DNA from: JAYPUA01 sp038133845
GTDB taxonomy: Bacteria > SAR324 > NAC60-12
NCBI GenBank assembly: GCA_038133845.1
Contig: JAYPUA010000007.1
Span: forward strand, 1-64,000
Direction: 5' to 3'
DNA: 64,000 nucleotides
The notes beneath the pieces are model-generated. The model was not told the origin of the DNA. It ran no database searches and saw only the letters and a list, made by a program, of their open reading frames with translations. This document shows, in pieces, positions 8,376 to 17,638 of the stretch (positions are counted from its first letter, which is position 1; the number at the start of each line of letters is the position of its first letter). Position numbers and translations under genes: made by a program.

Positions 8376-9494
8376 ATGAACCTCCTGACCTATTCTCATT
8401 CTGCAGGAACTCTGCTCCGAACAGCATTTCGGCTGTATCAGCACCACTTCATTCCGATGATGGCGCTGGCCCTGGTGCTGCTGATTCCTTCTCTGCTGAT
8501 CATGACCCTCCGGGGGCTTCAGGGCAACGACTCGCTGTTTCAGACCGAGCAGCTGGTGATCACCCTGATGATGGGGGTCCTGGAGTCGGCCATGGCGCTA
8601 GGGATCCTCTCGCTCGCTGCCGGTTCGATCTTCCCGACCTCCGGGCTGATCCGCATCCTGCGCTCACGCATGATCCTGGGCGCAATCCACATCGCAATTT
8701 TGCTCTACCTGATGCGCTTCCTGGGGCTGACCGGCATCATGCTGCCGTTTCCCATGAACTTCCTGCTGGTCGCCTTCTGGATTCTCAGCCACTTCTTCTT
8801 TGCCCTCGCTCAACCCGTGTATGCGATCGAGGGAGAGCGTGGGATGCGCGCCCTGATCCGGAGCTTCCGGCTAGTCCGGCAGAACCTCCCCCGCGTCTTC
8901 GGGATCACGGTCTTCAGCTACTCGCTGCAGATTGGGGTGCTGTTTCTGCTACTCCAGCTCTTCCTCCCGGACTTTGACTCGTCCATGGATGAGCTCTCCA
9001 CTCTGGAGCAACTCTTCAACGCTCCGGAGCTGACAAACTCCATCAGCTTGGCCCAGCATCTGACCGCGCTGATCTTCTATCCGTTCGCAGCGCTTCTGTC
9101 GGTACTCCTGTACTTCGACATTGCACATCGAGAGTCCGGATTTCAGACCGCTCCTCTCGAGCACATGGCCCTCAGCCTCTTTGGCATCACTCCGAAGCAA
9201 CCGGCCGCTCCTCAAACGGAAGAGTTCTCTCAGCCGGAAGACGAGCCTGTTGAGGTTTCGGAAGAGCCCGAGAGGATCAGCCCCATGGCTCAGGATGAAC
9301 CAAGGCCGGAAGGGGATTTCCTCGCGGAAGAGCCCAAGCCTGTTGCCGAAAAGCCTGACGAACCGGAGGGCATCCACCTCACGCCCCGGAGCGAGCCGAA
9401 GCCCGAGGAGTCGCCTGAGCCGAAGCCCGAGGAGAGCCCTCGTCCGGAAGATTCGGAAGAGGCTTCCAGGAAGCCTGACCCGGAGAAGCCGTGA
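8376..9494 (+). CDS. Polytopic membrane protein with acidic Pro-rich C-terminal tail
   Basis: A 372-residue protein. Residues about 25-260 contain roughly six hydrophobic segments with the layout of the glycerophosphodiesterase membrane-domain / DUF975-like proteins ('YAIEGERGMRALIRSFRLV' is characteristic of a cytoplasmic loop in that group). From about 270 onward it becomes a cytosolic tail rich in Pro, Glu and Lys with a duplicated EPKPEESP unit. The stop overlaps the GTG of engB by 4 bp, so translation is coupled. Specific function unknown. Confidence 0.65.
   Translation: MNLLTYSHSAGTLLRTAFRLYQHHFIPMMALALVLLIPSLLIMTLRGLQGNDSLFQTEQLVITLMMGVLESAMALGILSLAAGSIFPTSGLIRILRSRMILGAIHIAILLYLMRFLGLTGIMLPFPMNFLLVAFWILSHFFFALAQPVYAIEGERGMRALIRSFRLVRQNLPRVFGITVFSYSLQIGVLFLLLQLFLPDFDSSMDELSTLEQLFNAPELTNSISLAQHLTALIFYPFAALLSVLLYFDIAHRESGFQTAPLEHMALSLFGITPKQPAAPQTEEFSQPEDEPVEVSEEPERISPMAQDEPRPEGDFLAEEPKPVAEKPDEPEGIHLTPRSEPKPEESPEPKPEESPRPEDSEEASRKPDPEKP
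9393..9434 (+). repeat. 18-bp direct repeat (24-bp period) in Pro/Glu-rich tail
   Basis: The 18-mer GAGCCGAAGCCCGAGGAG occurs at 9393-9410 and again at 9417-9434. It encodes the repeated EPKPEE unit of the membrane protein tail. It can expand or contract in frame because the period is a multiple of three. Confidence 0.85.
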
Positions 9495-10084
9495 AGGTCA
9501 CCTCGGCCTCCTTGGTGTTGAGCGCAGCGTCGGTCCGGCAGTTTCCTCCAGAGGACCTCCCGGAGGTGGCTTTTGCCGGAAAGTCGAACGTGGGCAAGTC
9601 GACCATGATCAACTCCCTGCTCAATCGCAAGGGCCTGGTGAAGACCAGTTCCACCCCCGGAAAAACCCAGTTGATCAATTTTTTTCTCATCAATCAACGT
9701 TTTCATTGCGTGGATCTTCCAGGGTATGGATACGCCAAGGTCCCTGCTGCAGTGAAAGCGGGATGGCGAGCCTTGATCGAGTCCTACCTCTCTGAGCGGA
9801 ATCAGCTTCAGGGAGTAGTGCTGATTGTGGACAGCCGGCACGGACCGACGCGTGACGACCTCCAGCTCAAGGACTGGCTGGACTACCATCAACGCCCCGT
9901 ATTGGTCGTGGCCAACAAGGTAGACAAGCTAAAGAGGAACGAGGTCAACAAGCAGCTCCGGAGCATCCAGCAAGCTCTCAACCTCCCAGAACTGCCCCTC
10001 CAGCACTCCTCTTTGGCCAAAATCGGACGTCCGGAGATCTGGAAAGCCCTGGGGTTCTGGCTCCGCGAGCCGGCGGGAGGGTGA
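9491..10084 (+). CDS. engB: Ribosome biogenesis GTPase EngB (YsxC/YihA)
   Basis: A 197-residue GTPase needed for assembly of the large ribosomal subunit. G1 is GKSNVGKST, the G3 region reads DLPGYGYA, and G4 is ANKVDK. Length matches the family (about 195-210). The start is GTG 9491, overlapping the upstream stop in a GTGA arrangement. It is convergent with ndk, which ends at 10131. Confidence 0.97.
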   Translation: MKVTSASLVLSAASVRQFPPEDLPEVAFAGKSNVGKSTMINSLLNRKGLVKTSSTPGKTQLINFFLINQRFHCVDLPGYGYAKVPAAVKAGWRALIESYLSERNQLQGVVLIVDSRHGPTRDDLQLKDWLDYHQRPVLVVANKVDKLKRNEVNKQLRSIQQALNLPELPLQHSSLAKIGRPEIWKALGFWLREPAGG

Positions 10085-10092
10085 GCAGCTCC

Positions 10093-10121
10093 GTGCCAGC
10101 CAGCATCAGGCCCGCCGGCAC
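10093..10121. terminator. GC-rich hairpin between convergent engB and ndk
   Basis: GTGCC (10093-10097) pairs with GGCAC (10117-10121) across the 46-base convergent gap. There is no U-tract, so a bidirectional terminator role is only suggested by position. Confidence 0.3.
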
Positions 10122-10130
10122 GAAAGGTCC

Positions 10131-10562
10131 TCAGCTTCCCGAGTTCACCAGTTCGGTTTTTGAAAAGAAGTAGGCAATTTCAATTGCCGCGTTCTCCAGG
10201 CTGTCCGAGCCGTGAACCGTATTCTCTCCAATGCTCTGGGCAAAGTCCTTGCGGATCGTGCCTTCAGCGGCATCTGCAGGGTTGGTGGCTCCCATCACCT
10301 CTCGGTGCTTGGCCACTGCGTTCTCTCCCTCCAGCACCGTCACCACCACCGGACTCCGGGTCATGAACTCGGTCAACTCGCCGAAGAACGGACGTCCGCG
10401 GTGGACCTCGTAGAAACCTTCCGCCTCCTTCAGAGACAGGTGCTTCATCTTCGTGGACACAATGCGCAGCCCATTTTGCTCAAAGCGCTGCAGGATGCTC
10501 CCGATGAGGTTGCGCTCAACGCCGTCGGGCTTGATGATGGAGAGGGTTTGCTCGATTGCCAT
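10131..10562 (-). CDS. ndk: Nucleoside diphosphate kinase
   Basis: A 143-residue enzyme that moves the terminal phosphate between nucleoside di- and triphosphates through a phospho-histidine. The N-terminus 'MAIEQTLSIIKPDGV' matches the family start exactly, so ATG 10562 is chosen over a TTG at 10595. The catalytic histidine lies in 'ENTVHGSDS' and the 'HRGRPFFGEL' substrate loop is present. It follows hisH by 42 bases on the same strand and may be read from the his genes. Confidence 0.97.
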   Translation of the reverse strand: MAIEQTLSIIKPDGVERNLIGSILQRFEQNGLRIVSTKMKHLSLKEAEGFYEVHRGRPFFGELTEFMTRSPVVVTVLEGENAVAKHREVMGATNPADAAEGTIRKDFAQSIGENTVHGSDSLENAAIEIAYFFSKTELVNSGS

Positions 10563-10604
10563 GGTTCGGTTTTCAGGATGGTTCGAGGTTGACAAAAAGC
10601 TGAC

Positions 10605-11216
10605 TCAGGTCAGCGTACAGAAGTTCTTCAGGACCTGAAGGCCTGCATTCTGGCTCTTCTCCGGGTGAAACTGAACGCCCCAGACGTTGTCTTGACGCAC
10701 AACCGAGGCGAACGGGTAGCCATACTCCGTCTGTGCCAGCACCTGCTGCGGGTCCTTCGGCTGCAGGTGGAAGGAGTGCACGAAGTAGAAGTAGCTGCCT
10801 TGGGGAATTTCGGCAAACAGCAGGTCCTCCCGGAGCGGGTGCACGGAGTTCCAGCCAATCTGCGGGATCTTGAGGTCGTGCCGGAAGCGCTGAACCCCCC
10901 CGGGAATCCAGCCCAGCCCAGGGTGAGGACCGTCCTCTTCTCCTTCCTCAAGGAGCAACTGTGCACCTACACAGATGCCCAGCAGCGGGGTCCCCTGCGA
11001 CCGTCGGGTCTCAATGGCCTCCAGCATTCCGGAGGCCTGCAGGTGCTGCATGGCGGGGCCAAATGCACCGACTCCAGGCAGCAAGATGCGGTCGGCCTCA
11101 AGCACCTGATCCGGCGTCCGGACCACCTCTCCCGGAATCTCCAGAAAGTCCAAGGCATTCTTCAGGTTTGCGAGGTTGCCGACGTTGTAGTCAATGATGA
11201 CGTTCCGGGAGGTCAC
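10605..11216 (-). CDS. hisH: Imidazole glycerol phosphate synthase glutaminase subunit HisH
   Basis: A 203-residue class I glutamine amidotransferase that supplies ammonia to HisF in histidine synthesis. The oxyanion/nucleophile motif is GICVGAQ (usually GICLGMQ) and the His-Glu pair is in HPEKSQ; 'IIDYNVGNLANL' is the typical HisH N-terminus. Its ATG overlaps the hisB stop by 4 bp. hisA and hisF are not in the window, so histidine genes are split in this genome. Confidence 0.96.
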   Translation of the reverse strand: MTSRNVIIDYNVGNLANLKNALDFLEIPGEVVRTPDQVLEADRILLPGVGAFGPAMQHLQASGMLEAIETRRSQGTPLLGICVGAQLLLEEGEEDGPHPGLGWIPGGVQRFRHDLKIPQIGWNSVHPLREDLLFAEIPQGSYFYFVHSFHLQPKDPQQVLAQTEYGYPFASVVRQDNVWGVQFHPEKSQNAGLQVLKNFCTLT

Positions 11217-11803
11217 AGGACGCCCTTGGTCGAGGTGACCTCACCTCTTCGGGGATCCGGTTCCACAGCCGATCGCAACGCCCGGGCCAGCGCCTTGAAC
11301 AGCCCCTCGCACTTGTGGTGATCGTTCTCTCCGTCCAGGATTGCGAGGTGCAGGGTACTCCGGGAAGCAATCGCAAAGGACTTGAAGAAGTGCGGGATCA
11401 ACTGCGTGTCCAGTTGCCCGATCATCGGCTGGGTGAAACCGCCACGCATCACAAAATCGGGACGCCCGGAGAGGTCGATCACGCATCGCAGCAAGGCCTC
11501 GTCCATCGGGATGTAGGCGTGTCCGTAACGCTGGATGCCCTGCTTGTCTCCCAGGGCCTCCAACACGGCACCTCCCAAAGCCAGCGCGATGTCCTCGGTC
11601 GTGTGGTGTCCGTCAATGTGCAGGTCCCCATCACACTGAACCTCCAGGTCCAGCAGTCCGTGAAAGGCCAGCTGCTGAAGCATGTGGTCCAGAAATCCGA
11701 GCCCGGTCTGGACCTTGTGGGTTCCTGAGCCATCCAAGTTGACCCGGATCCGAACTCGGGTCTCCTTGGTCACACGTTCCAGTTCCGCAATTCTCTGAGG
11801 CAT
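11213..11803 (-). CDS. hisB: Imidazoleglycerol-phosphate dehydratase HisB
   Basis: A 196-residue monofunctional dehydratase for histidine synthesis. Metal-binding histidine motifs are present: 'LDHMLQQLAFH', 'DGHHTTEDIALALG' and 'HHKCEGLFKALARAL'. ATG 11803 is supported by an AGGAAG ribosome binding site and matches the family N-terminus; the open frame upstream of it overlaps the barrel gene and is not coding. The barrel gene ends only 11 bases upstream on the same strand, so the two may be cotranscribed. Confidence 0.96.
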   Translation of the reverse strand: MPQRIAELERVTKETRVRIRVNLDGSGTHKVQTGLGFLDHMLQQLAFHGLLDLEVQCDGDLHIDGHHTTEDIALALGGAVLEALGDKQGIQRYGHAYIPMDEALLRCVIDLSGRPDFVMRGGFTQPMIGQLDTQLIPHFFKSFAIASRSTLHLAILDGENDHHKCEGLFKALARALRSAVEPDPRRGEVTSTKGVL

Positions 11804-11814
11804 CGGGGCTTCCT

Positions 11815-13320
11815 TCAGAAGGAGTAGGTCAGGCGTCCGGCGACATGAGTCAGCAGCTCTCCGTTCGTCCCCAGACCCGGAGCAGCATCGGAGTAGCTGA
11901 AGGCAGGTCCGACCTGGAAGAGGTTGATGTCCAGGTCCGCCTGAAGGTGTCGGACCAGCGGGAAGGAGAAGGTGTTGTCCCACTCGAGTCCAATGTCCTT
12001 GACGTGCCTGCCATCCTGGTCGATCACCGACTGGAGGTGCTTGAGCTGGTAGAGGCCAAAGCGGTAGGTCAGGTCGCTCTCCGGGACGTTGTAGAGCAGC
12101 CGCAGCCCAAGCAACTGAGTGTTGTTGATCGAACGCCCAAGCCCAGTGCCGCTGTTCAGGTTCAGGCTTCCGCCGTTGAAGTAGAACTGAGTGCCTTGAT
12201 AGGTTCCCGGGACGATCTCGTAGTAGCCCTCCAGACCCCGCTGGTAGTTGGCTGTGGCGTTGTCCAGCTGTTCGTCTCCCCGGGCGTTCATCCAGAGCAG
12301 TCCAAACTCTCCGGTCTGGGTCTTGTAAACCAACTCTCCCTCCGTGGCCACCCCGCTGAGCTTGTACAGTTCCTGAGCGTGGCGATCGGAGGCTACAAAG
12401 TAGCGGCGATTCCCTTGGTTGGACACCACGTCCGCATAGACACGCAGCTTCGACGTCTCCCAGAGAAAGCGCAGCCCAAAGTACTCCTGCTCGTGTGCGT
12501 TGTAGTACAAAGGCTGTCCGGCAGCATTGGTCAGGAGTCCGGTCGTGCTTGTGTTGTCTGCAGGACGGATGGCAGGATGCAGCCGGCTTCCCAAAGGAAT
12601 GTCGTGCTCGCTGTACTTGATACGGAAGATCTCTGCCCGGATCACGTTCACCGGGTTCTCCGAAGCGTCCAGTTCGTAGACAAACGGGTAGTCCAGAGAG
12701 AGCGCATAGAGCCAGTCGCCATCAACGGTGGAGAGCTTGTAGGCTCCGAATTCATAGCACCACGTTCCAGTGCGGCACTCCGGCTGCGCGAAGCCGGTCA
12801 GGAGTCCATTGAAGACCTTCCCCCGTCGATCCCCCAAGTTGACTTCCTGCTTTCCAACGCGGAGGGTGTTCCTCGGGTTGAAGTTCAGGTCCAGGTACGA
12901 CTGCCGGGCAACGACCCCGATGTTCTGGGAGTCCGCCTCGCCCACCTGCCGGGTTGAGCCGTCCCGCAGATCGGAGCGGTAGTAGGGCTCTTGTGCGGTG
13001 GAGAGCTCCAGAACCAATGAGGCCATTGGATGGACCACGGACTTCATCTTCAGGCGCAACTCCTGATCCAGCGCGAACTCTTCCGGAGAGTTGGTCCCGG
13101 GACGTGACTCCGGAAGATTGCTTGCGCTCAAGAGGCTGGTGCGGAAGCGAAAGTCTCCGGAGAGTTGAACTCCCGGAGAAAACATCAGGCGCTCTTCCCG
13201 TTCCCGCATATCCCCACGCTCCAGCGGGATGAAATTGGACTGCGACCAAACCGGAGCAGGAAGCGCTGCCAATCCGATGATGCTGAAGAGAAAGAAACGA
13301 AGGGGGCTTCGAAGAAGCAA
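11815..13320 (-). CDS. Large outer-membrane beta-barrel, alginate-export-like
   Basis: An approximately 501-residue exported protein. TTG 13320 gives a compact signal peptide (positive LLRSPLR, then a hydrophobic stretch ending near 'APVWSQS') with AAAGAG upstream. GTG 13374 or TTG 13449 would give an implausibly long leader, but the start remains uncertain. The mature part has repeated amphipathic strands, the segment 'RVGKQEVNLGDRRGKVFNG' as in alginate-export/porin-like barrels, and a terminal Phe (LTYSF). It is upstream of hisB on the same strand. Ligand unknown. Confidence 0.72.
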   Translation of the reverse strand: MLLRSPLRFFLFSIIGLAALPAPVWSQSNFIPLERGDMREREERLMFSPGVQLSGDFRFRTSLLSASNLPESRPGTNSPEEFALDQELRLKMKSVVHPMASLVLELSTAQEPYYRSDLRDGSTRQVGEADSQNIGVVARQSYLDLNFNPRNTLRVGKQEVNLGDRRGKVFNGLLTGFAQPECRTGTWCYEFGAYKLSTVDGDWLYALSLDYPFVYELDASENPVNVIRAEIFRIKYSEHDIPLGSRLHPAIRPADNTSTTGLLTNAAGQPLYYNAHEQEYFGLRFLWETSKLRVYADVVSNQGNRRYFVASDRHAQELYKLSGVATEGELVYKTQTGEFGLLWMNARGDEQLDNATANYQRGLEGYYEIVPGTYQGTQFYFNGGSLNLNSGTGLGRSINNTQLLGLRLLYNVPESDLTYRFGLYQLKHLQSVIDQDGRHVKDIGLEWDNTFSFPLVRHLQADLDINLFQVGPAFSYSDAAPGLGTNGELLTHVAGRLTYSF

Positions 13321-13516
13321 GATGACTCTTTGACAGATGGGAACGTTCCGAAGACCGGAACACTTGCGAAACACTGGAAATAAACATAAAAAGTTATGAA
13401 GTTCAGGAAAGAGCTTCAAGTTTTTTCCAAAGTTTCTCCGGGAGATCAAGGGATTCCAGACCCCGGAAGCGCTTGATCAGTCAGGATCCCCAACCCTCGC
13501 TCCTTCGCCTCCTCTG

Positions 13517-14209
13517 ATGCTTTACCTCAGCCACTGCCTCGCTGCAGACACACCACGCTACGGAAACTCCGGAGCGCTGGAGTTGAAACAGACCAAGTGC
13601 CTCCAGTGCGGAGACACCTCCAACAACACCGATCTGCTCTTTGGAGCCCACACCGGAACTCATATCGACGCGCCCCTGCATTTTGACCCGGAGGGAGCTC
13701 CGCTGGAGTCCTTTCCTCCCGAGTTCTGGATCTGCGAACACCCTTGGCTGATCGAGCAGGAAGCGACCCCCGGAGAGATCATCGGGCTGGAGCGCTGGCT
13801 CTCGGCGCTGGAGCGCGTTCCTGAAGATACCGACCTGCTCCTGGTCAAGACCGGGTTTGAGCAGCATCGCGCTGAACCCGGAGCCTCCTCCACCTACATC
13901 TTCCAAAACCCTGGGTTCGCTCCGGAGGTTGGGCTGTGGCTGCGGGCGCACCGGAAGCTCCGGATGATCGGGTTCGACTTCATCTCGCTAACCAGCTACA
14001 CCGATCGTCCGCTGGGACGCATCGCGCACCGAGCCTTCCTGGCTCAGAACCCGGAAGGCGCCTCCGGTCCCCTGGCCGATCCGATCCTGATCGTTGAGGA
14101 CATGCACCTCGCAGACTTGACTGCAGTCCCGAAGCGGGTGATCGTCGCTCCCTTGCGCTACACCTCTGCAGACGGTGCCCCGGTTACCGTGCTGGCAGAG
14201 CTTCCCTGA
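13517..14209 (+). CDS. Cyclase-family metal hydrolase (kynurenine formamidase-like)
   Basis: A 230-residue protein of the cyclase/arylformamidase family (PF04199 type). The metal-binding signature HTGTHIDAPLHF is present, preceded by 'TDLLFGA' and followed by the family's 'DLLLVKTGFE' and 'IGFDFISL' strands. These enzymes hydrolyse formamides or lactone-like substrates using divalent metals; sequence alone does not show the substrate. The next gene (HMG-CoA lyase) starts 19 bases after the stop, suggesting an amino-acid or acyl-CoA catabolic pair. No ribosome binding site is obvious. Confidence 0.85.
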   Translation: MLYLSHCLAADTPRYGNSGALELKQTKCLQCGDTSNNTDLLFGAHTGTHIDAPLHFDPEGAPLESFPPEFWICEHPWLIEQEATPGEIIGLERWLSALERVPEDTDLLLVKTGFEQHRAEPGASSTYIFQNPGFAPEVGLWLRAHRKLRMIGFDFISLTSYTDRPLGRIAHRAFLAQNPEGASGPLADPILIVEDMHLADLTAVPKRVIVAPLRYTSADGAPVTVLAELP

Positions 14210-14228
14210 ACCCCTCCGGAGGTCCTTG

Positions 14229-15128
14229 ATGTTTCCCCAATCTGTCCGAATTGTTGAAGTGGGTCCTCGAGACGGACTTCAGAACGAGACCGCCTGGGTT
14301 CCAACCGAGACCAAGGTGGAGCTGATCCGAAAGCTCGCTCAGGCGGGGTTGACCTCGATTGAAGCCACCAGCTTCGTCAGCCCCAAGTGGGTTCCTCAGA
14401 TGCGAGATGCGCCGCTGGTCCTCGAGCGGCTTCATGATCTGGTCGGAGTCCGCCTCTCGGTTCTCACTCCCAACCTGCAGGGGTTTGAGCGGGCCATGGC
14501 CGCAGGAGCTGAGGAGGTCGCGGTCTTTGCCGCAGCATCCGAGACCTTCTCGCAAAAGAACATCAACTGCTCGATTGCAGAATCTCTGGAGCGTTTTCAG
14601 CCGATCCTCGAAGGCGCGCGCGCCTTGGAAATTCCGGTGCGCGGCTATTTGTCCTGCGTGCTGGGGTGTCCGTACGAAGGAGAGGTCGAACCTCAAGCAG
14701 TGGTCGACCTGGCCAAAGAGTTGATCCGTCAGGGATGCTACGAAGTCTCTCTGGGAGACACCATCGGACGCGGCACACCGCTCAAGGCAAGACGCCTGGT
14801 CGAGCAGGTCGCGCAGGAAATCTCCTTGGAGCAGGTGGCCCTGCACTTTCACGACACACGGGGGCAGGCTCTGGCGAACCTGTATGCCTGTTTGGATCTG
14901 GGAGTTTCGGTGGTGGATGCCTCGGTGTCCGGACTCGGAGGGTGTCCGTATGCTCGTGGAGCCTCCGGGAACGTCGCGACGGAGGATGTTGTCTACATGC
15001 TCAACGGGATGGGGATCCGGACCGGAGTGCAGTTGGAGTCGCTGATTGAGACCGGGAGATTCATCAGCCGGGCGCTGGATCGCACCCCGCAGAGCCGCGT
15101 CAGCCAAGCATCCCCGGAAGTTCAGTAG
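14229..15128 (+). CDS. mvaB: Hydroxymethylglutaryl-CoA lyase
   Basis: A 299-residue TIM-barrel lyase that splits HMG-CoA into acetoacetate and acetyl-CoA, the last step of leucine degradation. Signature motifs are EVGPRDGLQNE near the N-terminus, 'HFHDTRGQALAN' (metal ligands) and the catalytic-cysteine loop 'GLGGCPYARGASGN'. ATG 14229 has a strong GGAGGT site 6 bases ahead. The last 7 bases overlap the convergent gspF-like gene. Other leucine-pathway genes are not nearby. Confidence 0.95.
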   Translation: MFPQSVRIVEVGPRDGLQNETAWVPTETKVELIRKLAQAGLTSIEATSFVSPKWVPQMRDAPLVLERLHDLVGVRLSVLTPNLQGFERAMAAGAEEVAVFAAASETFSQKNINCSIAESLERFQPILEGARALEIPVRGYLSCVLGCPYEGEVEPQAVVDLAKELIRQGCYEVSLGDTIGRGTPLKARRLVEQVAQEISLEQVALHFHDTRGQALANLYACLDLGVSVVDASVSGLGGCPYARGASGNVATEDVVYMLNGMGIRTGVQLESLIETGRFISRALDRTPQSRVSQASPEVQ

Positions 15129-16291
15129 TAGCGCGATGCCTGAAAGAGTGGGAGGTAGACAGAGAGCAGCACCCCCAACACGCCCAGGGCCACGAGCAGC
15201 AGCACCAGAGGTCCGAGCAGGATGTTGATCCGGTTGAGACGCCCCTGGACTCGCTCTCGAAGCTGCACCCCGAACTGCCGGAAACCTTCCGTGAGTGCTC
15301 CGCTCTCCTCTGCCAAATGGAGCATCCGGACCAAGGTGGGCTCGCTCCAAGGCACCTGCTGGAACGCCTCGGAGGTTCTCTTTCCGGAATGAATCGCCTG
15401 CTCCACCTCCTTCAGAGGCTGGCTCAACGCTGGAGGGAGAATCCGGGCAACCAGAGGCAACGCCTCCTGAAGCTGCACCCCGGAACGCAGGAGCAACTCC
15501 ATGCCTGTGCAGTAGAACATGATCCGGCTCTCCCTCAGCAGCGTGCCTCCTCCCGGAAGCAGGCTCCATAAGGCCTCCCAGCGCCAGCGATGCCAAACCC
15601 CTGCGGCCCCGGTGAGCACGCCTCCTAGCGCCAGCAGCGCCGAGACCGGATGCTCCCGGAGCAGTTCGCTGAGCTTGAGCAGGCCCCAGGTTCCCCAGAA
15701 CAGGTCCTCTCCAAAACGCAGGTACAGGCGCTCGAACATCGGGATGATCAGCACCACAAGCCCCAGAGTGACTCCCAGAAAAAGCGCCAGCACCAGCAGC
15801 GGATAGCTAAGGACCTTTTGCTGTTCCCGGGCCATTTCGTGCTGAAAGCGATAGAACCCGGTCAGGTCGTCCACTACCTGAGGCAGGCGATCTGCCGCTT
15901 CGGCAACCCGGATGAGTTGTACCACAAAAGGAGGCATTCCCCCAAACCGGGCGAGGGTTTCGCTGAAGCGTGTCCCCTGGTGCAGACTCTCTCTCATGCG
16001 TCGGAGGCGGTAGCGCACAGCCAAGGCCGGATATGCCTCGGCCATCAAGCCCAACGCATCTGCCAACCGCAAGTGAGAGGCGAGGAGTTGCCCCAAATGA
16101 ACAAGCCACTCCAGCACCTGCCGCTCTGACAATGAGCCGAAGACGTCGGCATCCGGGATGTTCCAGGATTGCACCTGGAACACACCCTGTTGGTTAAGAT
16201 GCTGCTCCAGCTCTTCTGCCGACTCCCTCTCTTCAGCGCCTTCCAGGCTGGTTCCTTCCAGACTGGTTCCCTGCCAAAGAAAGTGAGCCAT
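15122..16291 (-). CDS. Orphan type II secretion / type IV pilus inner-membrane platform protein (GspF/PilC-like)
   Basis: A 389-residue protein with two T2SSF domains (about 65-190 and 265-380), each ending in hydrophobic helices ('YPLLVLALFLGVTLGLVVLI' and 'LGPLVLLLVALGVLGVLL'), and the family motif 'ESGALTEGFRQ'. It is the platform component of type II secretion or pilus machines. No gspE/gspG/pilB/pilin genes are adjacent; it follows der by 3 bases and seems to ride on the replication operon. The N-terminus has a short duplicated GTSLE unit. Confidence 0.85.
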   Translation of the reverse strand: MAHFLWQGTSLEGTSLEGAEERESAEELEQHLNQQGVFQVQSWNIPDADVFGSLSERQVLEWLVHLGQLLASHLRLADALGLMAEAYPALAVRYRLRRMRESLHQGTRFSETLARFGGMPPFVVQLIRVAEAADRLPQVVDDLTGFYRFQHEMAREQQKVLSYPLLVLALFLGVTLGLVVLIIPMFERLYLRFGEDLFWGTWGLLKLSELLREHPVSALLALGGVLTGAAGVWHRWRWEALWSLLPGGGTLLRESRIMFYCTGMELLLRSGVQLQEALPLVARILPPALSQPLKEVEQAIHSGKRTSEAFQQVPWSEPTLVRMLHLAEESGALTEGFRQFGVQLRERVQGRLNRINILLGPLVLLLVALGVLGVLLSVYLPLFQASRYY

Positions 16292-16294
16292 CGT

Positions 16295-17638
16295 TCACTT
16301 CCTGGGCTTGGTGTGGGACTTGCGCTTGCGCCAGATGATCTTCAGCGGAGAGCCATTGAAGCCGAAGTGATGCCGGAATTGATTGACGATATAGCGATCG
16401 TAGGCGAAGTTGGTCTTCTCCGGATGGTTCGTCATCAGCACGAATGTGGGAGGAGCGACCGCTACCTGGCTTGCGAAGTAGACCTTGGTCTGGCGGCCGT
16501 ACATGGAGGGAGGGGGATGCTTGCTGACCGCCAGCCCCAGCACGGTGTTCAGGTCTGCGGTCTGAATACGTCGATGGAACTGCTCGTGGACCTGGAGGAT
16601 GGCCTCGAACACCTTGGGCACTCGCTGGTGAGTCAGAGCACTTGTGAAAACGATCGGAGCAAAATCGAGGAACGCCAGCCGATCCCGGATCTCCTGCTCC
16701 TGGAGCTTCATCGTCTTGCTGTCCTTTTCCACCAGATCCCACTTGTTGACTACCAGGATCAAAGCCCGGTCTCGCTCCAGCGCGTAGCCCGCGATGTGAG
16801 CGACCTGGTCGGTCACTCCTTCGGTCGCGTCGATCACCAGCACAGCGACCTCAGCCCGCTCCATGGCCTTGAGCGCAGAGACGACACTGAAGCTCTCGAC
16901 GCGCTGGCTGATGCGTCCCTTGCGCCGGATGCCTGCGGTGTCCACCAGCAGAAAGTCCTTCCCGTGAAAGCGGCACAGGGAGTCCACGGAGTCCCGAGTG
17001 GTGCCTGCAACAGAGTCTACCACCATGCGCTCCTCGCGCAGCATCGCATTGATCAGGGAGGACTTTCCGGCGTTAGGCTTGCCGATCACCGACACCCGAA
17101 TCTGCTCGTCCTCCTCCGGAGCCTTGCGTGTTCGCAACGGCACCCAGAAGTCGATCTCCTTGAGCATCTCGGAAATTCCGGTGTTGTGCTGTGCGGAGAT
17201 CGCAAAGAACCGCTCCACACCAAGGGAGTAGAACTCCACACTTTGCTCTTCCAGGCGGGAGCTGTCCGCCTTGTTGGCAGCAACAATCAATGGCTTCTTC
17301 GATTGGCTCAGAATCCGGTAAGTCTCTTCGTCTGCTGGAGTGAGGCCTTCTCGGGCGTCAACCAACTGGATGATGGCATCCGCTTCCTCCACCGCGAGCA
17401 AGGCCTGCTCGCGCATCTGACGCAGAATGTTGCTCTCAGAGATCGGTTCGAACCCTCCGGTGTCGATCGCGAGGAAGCGGTAGGAGTCATACTTGGCCAT
17501 CCCGTAGTTGCGATCCCGGGTGACTCCGGGGAAGTCCTCGACAATCGCCGCGCGACGCCCAACCAACCGGTTGAAGAGTGTGGACTTGCCCACATTCGGT
17601 CGCCCCACGATGGCGACGACCGCAGGTCCTTTTGCCAT
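16295..17638 (-). CDS. der: Ribosome biogenesis GTPase Der (EngA), double GTPase
   Basis: A 447-residue tandem GTPase for 50S subunit assembly. The first G domain carries GRPNVGKST and the second GKPNAGKSS; each has a DTAG/DTGG G3 and NKxD-type G4 ('AANKADS', 'VNKWDL'). A C-terminal KH-like domain ends in a basic tail (KRKSHTKPRK). Its ATG shares one base with the gyrB stop (TGATG), so the two are translationally linked, an unusual neighbour for der. Confidence 0.97.
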   Translation of the reverse strand: MAKGPAVVAIVGRPNVGKSTLFNRLVGRRAAIVEDFPGVTRDRNYGMAKYDSYRFLAIDTGGFEPISESNILRQMREQALLAVEEADAIIQLVDAREGLTPADEETYRILSQSKKPLIVAANKADSSRLEEQSVEFYSLGVERFFAISAQHNTGISEMLKEIDFWVPLRTRKAPEEDEQIRVSVIGKPNAGKSSLINAMLREERMVVDSVAGTTRDSVDSLCRFHGKDFLLVDTAGIRRKGRISQRVESFSVVSALKAMERAEVAVLVIDATEGVTDQVAHIAGYALERDRALILVVNKWDLVEKDSKTMKLQEQEIRDRLAFLDFAPIVFTSALTHQRVPKVFEAILQVHEQFHRRIQTADLNTVLGLAVSKHPPPSMYGRQTKVYFASQVAVAPPTFVLMTNHPEKTNFAYDRYIVNQFRHHFGFNGSPLKIIWRKRKSHTKPRK

